Below, piece by piece: positions 63,155 through 64,000 of a stretch of 64,000 nucleotides of DNA; position 1 is the stretch's first letter, and the number at the start of each line of letters is the position of its first letter. This DNA comes from Leptospiraceae bacterium (GTDB lineage Bacteria > Spirochaetota > Leptospiria > Leptospirales > Leptospiraceae). The stretch is taken from NCBI GenBank assembly GCA_016708435.1, contig JADJFV010000005.1, positions 1 to 64,000 on the forward strand. The letters are read 5' to 3'. The translations under genes were made by a program, and so were the position numbers. The notes under the pieces are model-generated. The model searched no databases and had not been told where the DNA came from. It was given only the letters and a program-made list of their open reading frames with translations.

Positions 63155-63443
63155 TGGATAAAATAGATTAGCCACAGAGCCACCGAGGCTCAGAGAAAAA
63201 GAGGGTATATACAATTTTGGTTTCGGGTGAAAGAAATTTCCTAGACATAGCTCGGCTGCTGGGAGTAAGCGGGCGGAATTTACAAGATAAAATTTTCAAA
63301 GTCTACTCTAGCTTGAACATCTATACTTCAAACGCGAAAAATTTCTAAGGTAATGGAATTATTCCTTCGTGATCTTCGCGCTCTTCGTGGTTAAAAAATC
63401 TTTAAATGTAAATGACTCTTTTGTAGTTAATGATTCTTTAAAA
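63155..63443. other. Intergenic region with CACGAAG-type repeat words
   Basis: CCACAGAGCCACCGAGG (63171) and CTTCGCGCTCTTCGTGG (63375) belong to the dispersed repeat family seen at 39585 and 57619. No gene is visible; it separates convergent genes. Confidence 0.5.
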
Positions 63444-64000
63444 TTAAAGCTCTGCGAATTTCTTTAAAGCGATTTTTCTAAGTTTCATATGTTGTTCGTC
63501 GGTGAGGCTTCCCTTTTTTCCGAGAGGGCTGTTGTCTATTACGCTGTGCTTATGCTCAATAGAATCAAACTTTACACCGGCAGCTTTAAAGTCTTCGGGT
63601 GTCATTGTGATTGTCTTTCCATCTTTGGTTAATACTGAGTAGTCGGTGTTATGACTTCCATGGTAGTTTGTGACTTTGTCCTGAAAGTCAACGGCTCCCT
63701 GACAGTGGCAAATACCGTGTATTCCCTCTTCCTTAACTTCGAAGGAGTAGAAACTAGTTCCGCGGATACCGGCTACGGAAGTAGGCATTACAACATTGAA
63801 ATTGGAATCTTTGTTTCGCTTTTTAGCTTTAATCCAGAAGTTGCCTTTGGTGGAGGCTAGCTCTTGCTCTTTCTCGTTGAATTTGTTAATGCTAAATTCA
63901 GCATTCTCTTGAATCTCAACAGACGCGGAATCGTTTTCGAACTGAATAATAGCTACTGACTTTTCGCCTGTCTTAATCGTATCGCCTTCTCCAATAGGAG
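63444..64000 (-). CDS. FecR-domain protein, N-terminus beyond the window
   Basis: The minus frame is open from base 63998 to the stop at 63444, 185 residues. The visible part matches a FecR domain: IGEGDTIKTGEKSVAIIQF, then NFWIKAKKR, NVVMPTSVAGIRGTSF. The FecR fold senses or binds outside the cytoplasm; in spirochaetes many such proteins are stand-alone. The tail has one Cys pair (HGICHC) and a charged end. An internal ATG at 63788 is not the start, since the domain runs upstream of it. Confidence 0.8.
   Translation of the reverse strand, partial: PIGEGDTIKTGEKSVAIIQFENDSASVEIQENAEFSINKFNEKEQELASTKGNFWIKAKKRNKDSNFNVVMPTSVAGIRGTSFYSFEVKEEGIHGICHCQGAVDFQDKVTNYHGSHNTDYSVLTKDGKTITMTPEDFKAAGVKFDSIEHKHSVIDNSPLGKKGSLTDEQHMKLRKIALKKFAEL

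Overview
The window is AT-rich bacterial DNA that reads as a spirochaete of the Leptospirales. Grounds: spirochaete-style lipoprotein signals (FTSSC, LFLISC, FLNAC, IGLLAC), a DUF1577-like/PilZ-like protein, caspase-like proteins, CAP-domain and NHL-repeat surface proteins, and a chemotaxis cluster running into scpAB, pheA and tyrA. The assignment is an inference from gene content. No rRNA, CRISPR array, intact transposase or prophage was seen.

Layout. 1-16.5 kb is an accessory region. A giant repeat lipoprotein, truncated by the window start, has an exact 621-bp (207-aa) array on the minus strand. It is coupled by a TAATG overlap to a secreted caspase-like protein. Then come a long coiled-coil protein with an AT-hook-like tail, a TIG/membrane protein, a tiny Cys-rich secreted protein, and a second caspase-like gene with YD-type repeats that is broken by three frameshifts and carries inserted palindromes. 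16.9-19.6 kb holds an orphan CHASE4 sensor and a FAD oxidoreductase.

19.6-28.8 kb is a core block: formyl-THF cyclo-ligase, then cheW-cheA-cheB-cheY-scpA-scpB-pheA-tyrA and a CAU tRNA, in tight same-strand order. CheA carries a C-terminal CheC/CheX-type phosphatase domain. 29-46 kb mixes envelope and housekeeping genes: an M23 peptidase lipoprotein, a bifunctional nuclease, class I fumarase, a pseudo-receiver, a second YD-type repeat protein, gpsA, an MscS channel, a DUF1577-like protein, a double-CAP protein and an NHL lipoprotein. 46.3-50.9 kb is pyruvate:ferredoxin oxidoreductase overlapping a dihydroorotate-dehydrogenase-like gene.

51.1-56.1 kb, on the minus strand, is a compact TelA / DUF4870-XpaC-like / TerB-like-AAA+ operon followed by a protein with carboxysomal (CsoSCA-type) carbonic-anhydrase motifs. 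This is the best candidate in the window for an under-described system. 56.1-64 kb holds a decayed lipoprotein, an array of four dyad motifs before a chalcone-isomerase-like gene, a NamZ/DUF1343 protein, a frameshifted DUF2797 gene, TPR and ZU5-like proteins, DinB, and a FecR-domain protein cut by the window end.

Two themes cut across the window. First, many dispersed repeats: a 49-50-bp double-hairpin element at gene 3' ends, foldbacks bounded by GACTGTGTAAAAAC-like ends, CACGAAG repeats, GTCATTTCGAACAT foldbacks and palindromes inside coding sequence. Second, several apparent single-gene frameshifts, some in A/T runs (15.86, 16.35, 36.46 and 60.39 kb), which may be real decay, slippage, or assembly error.
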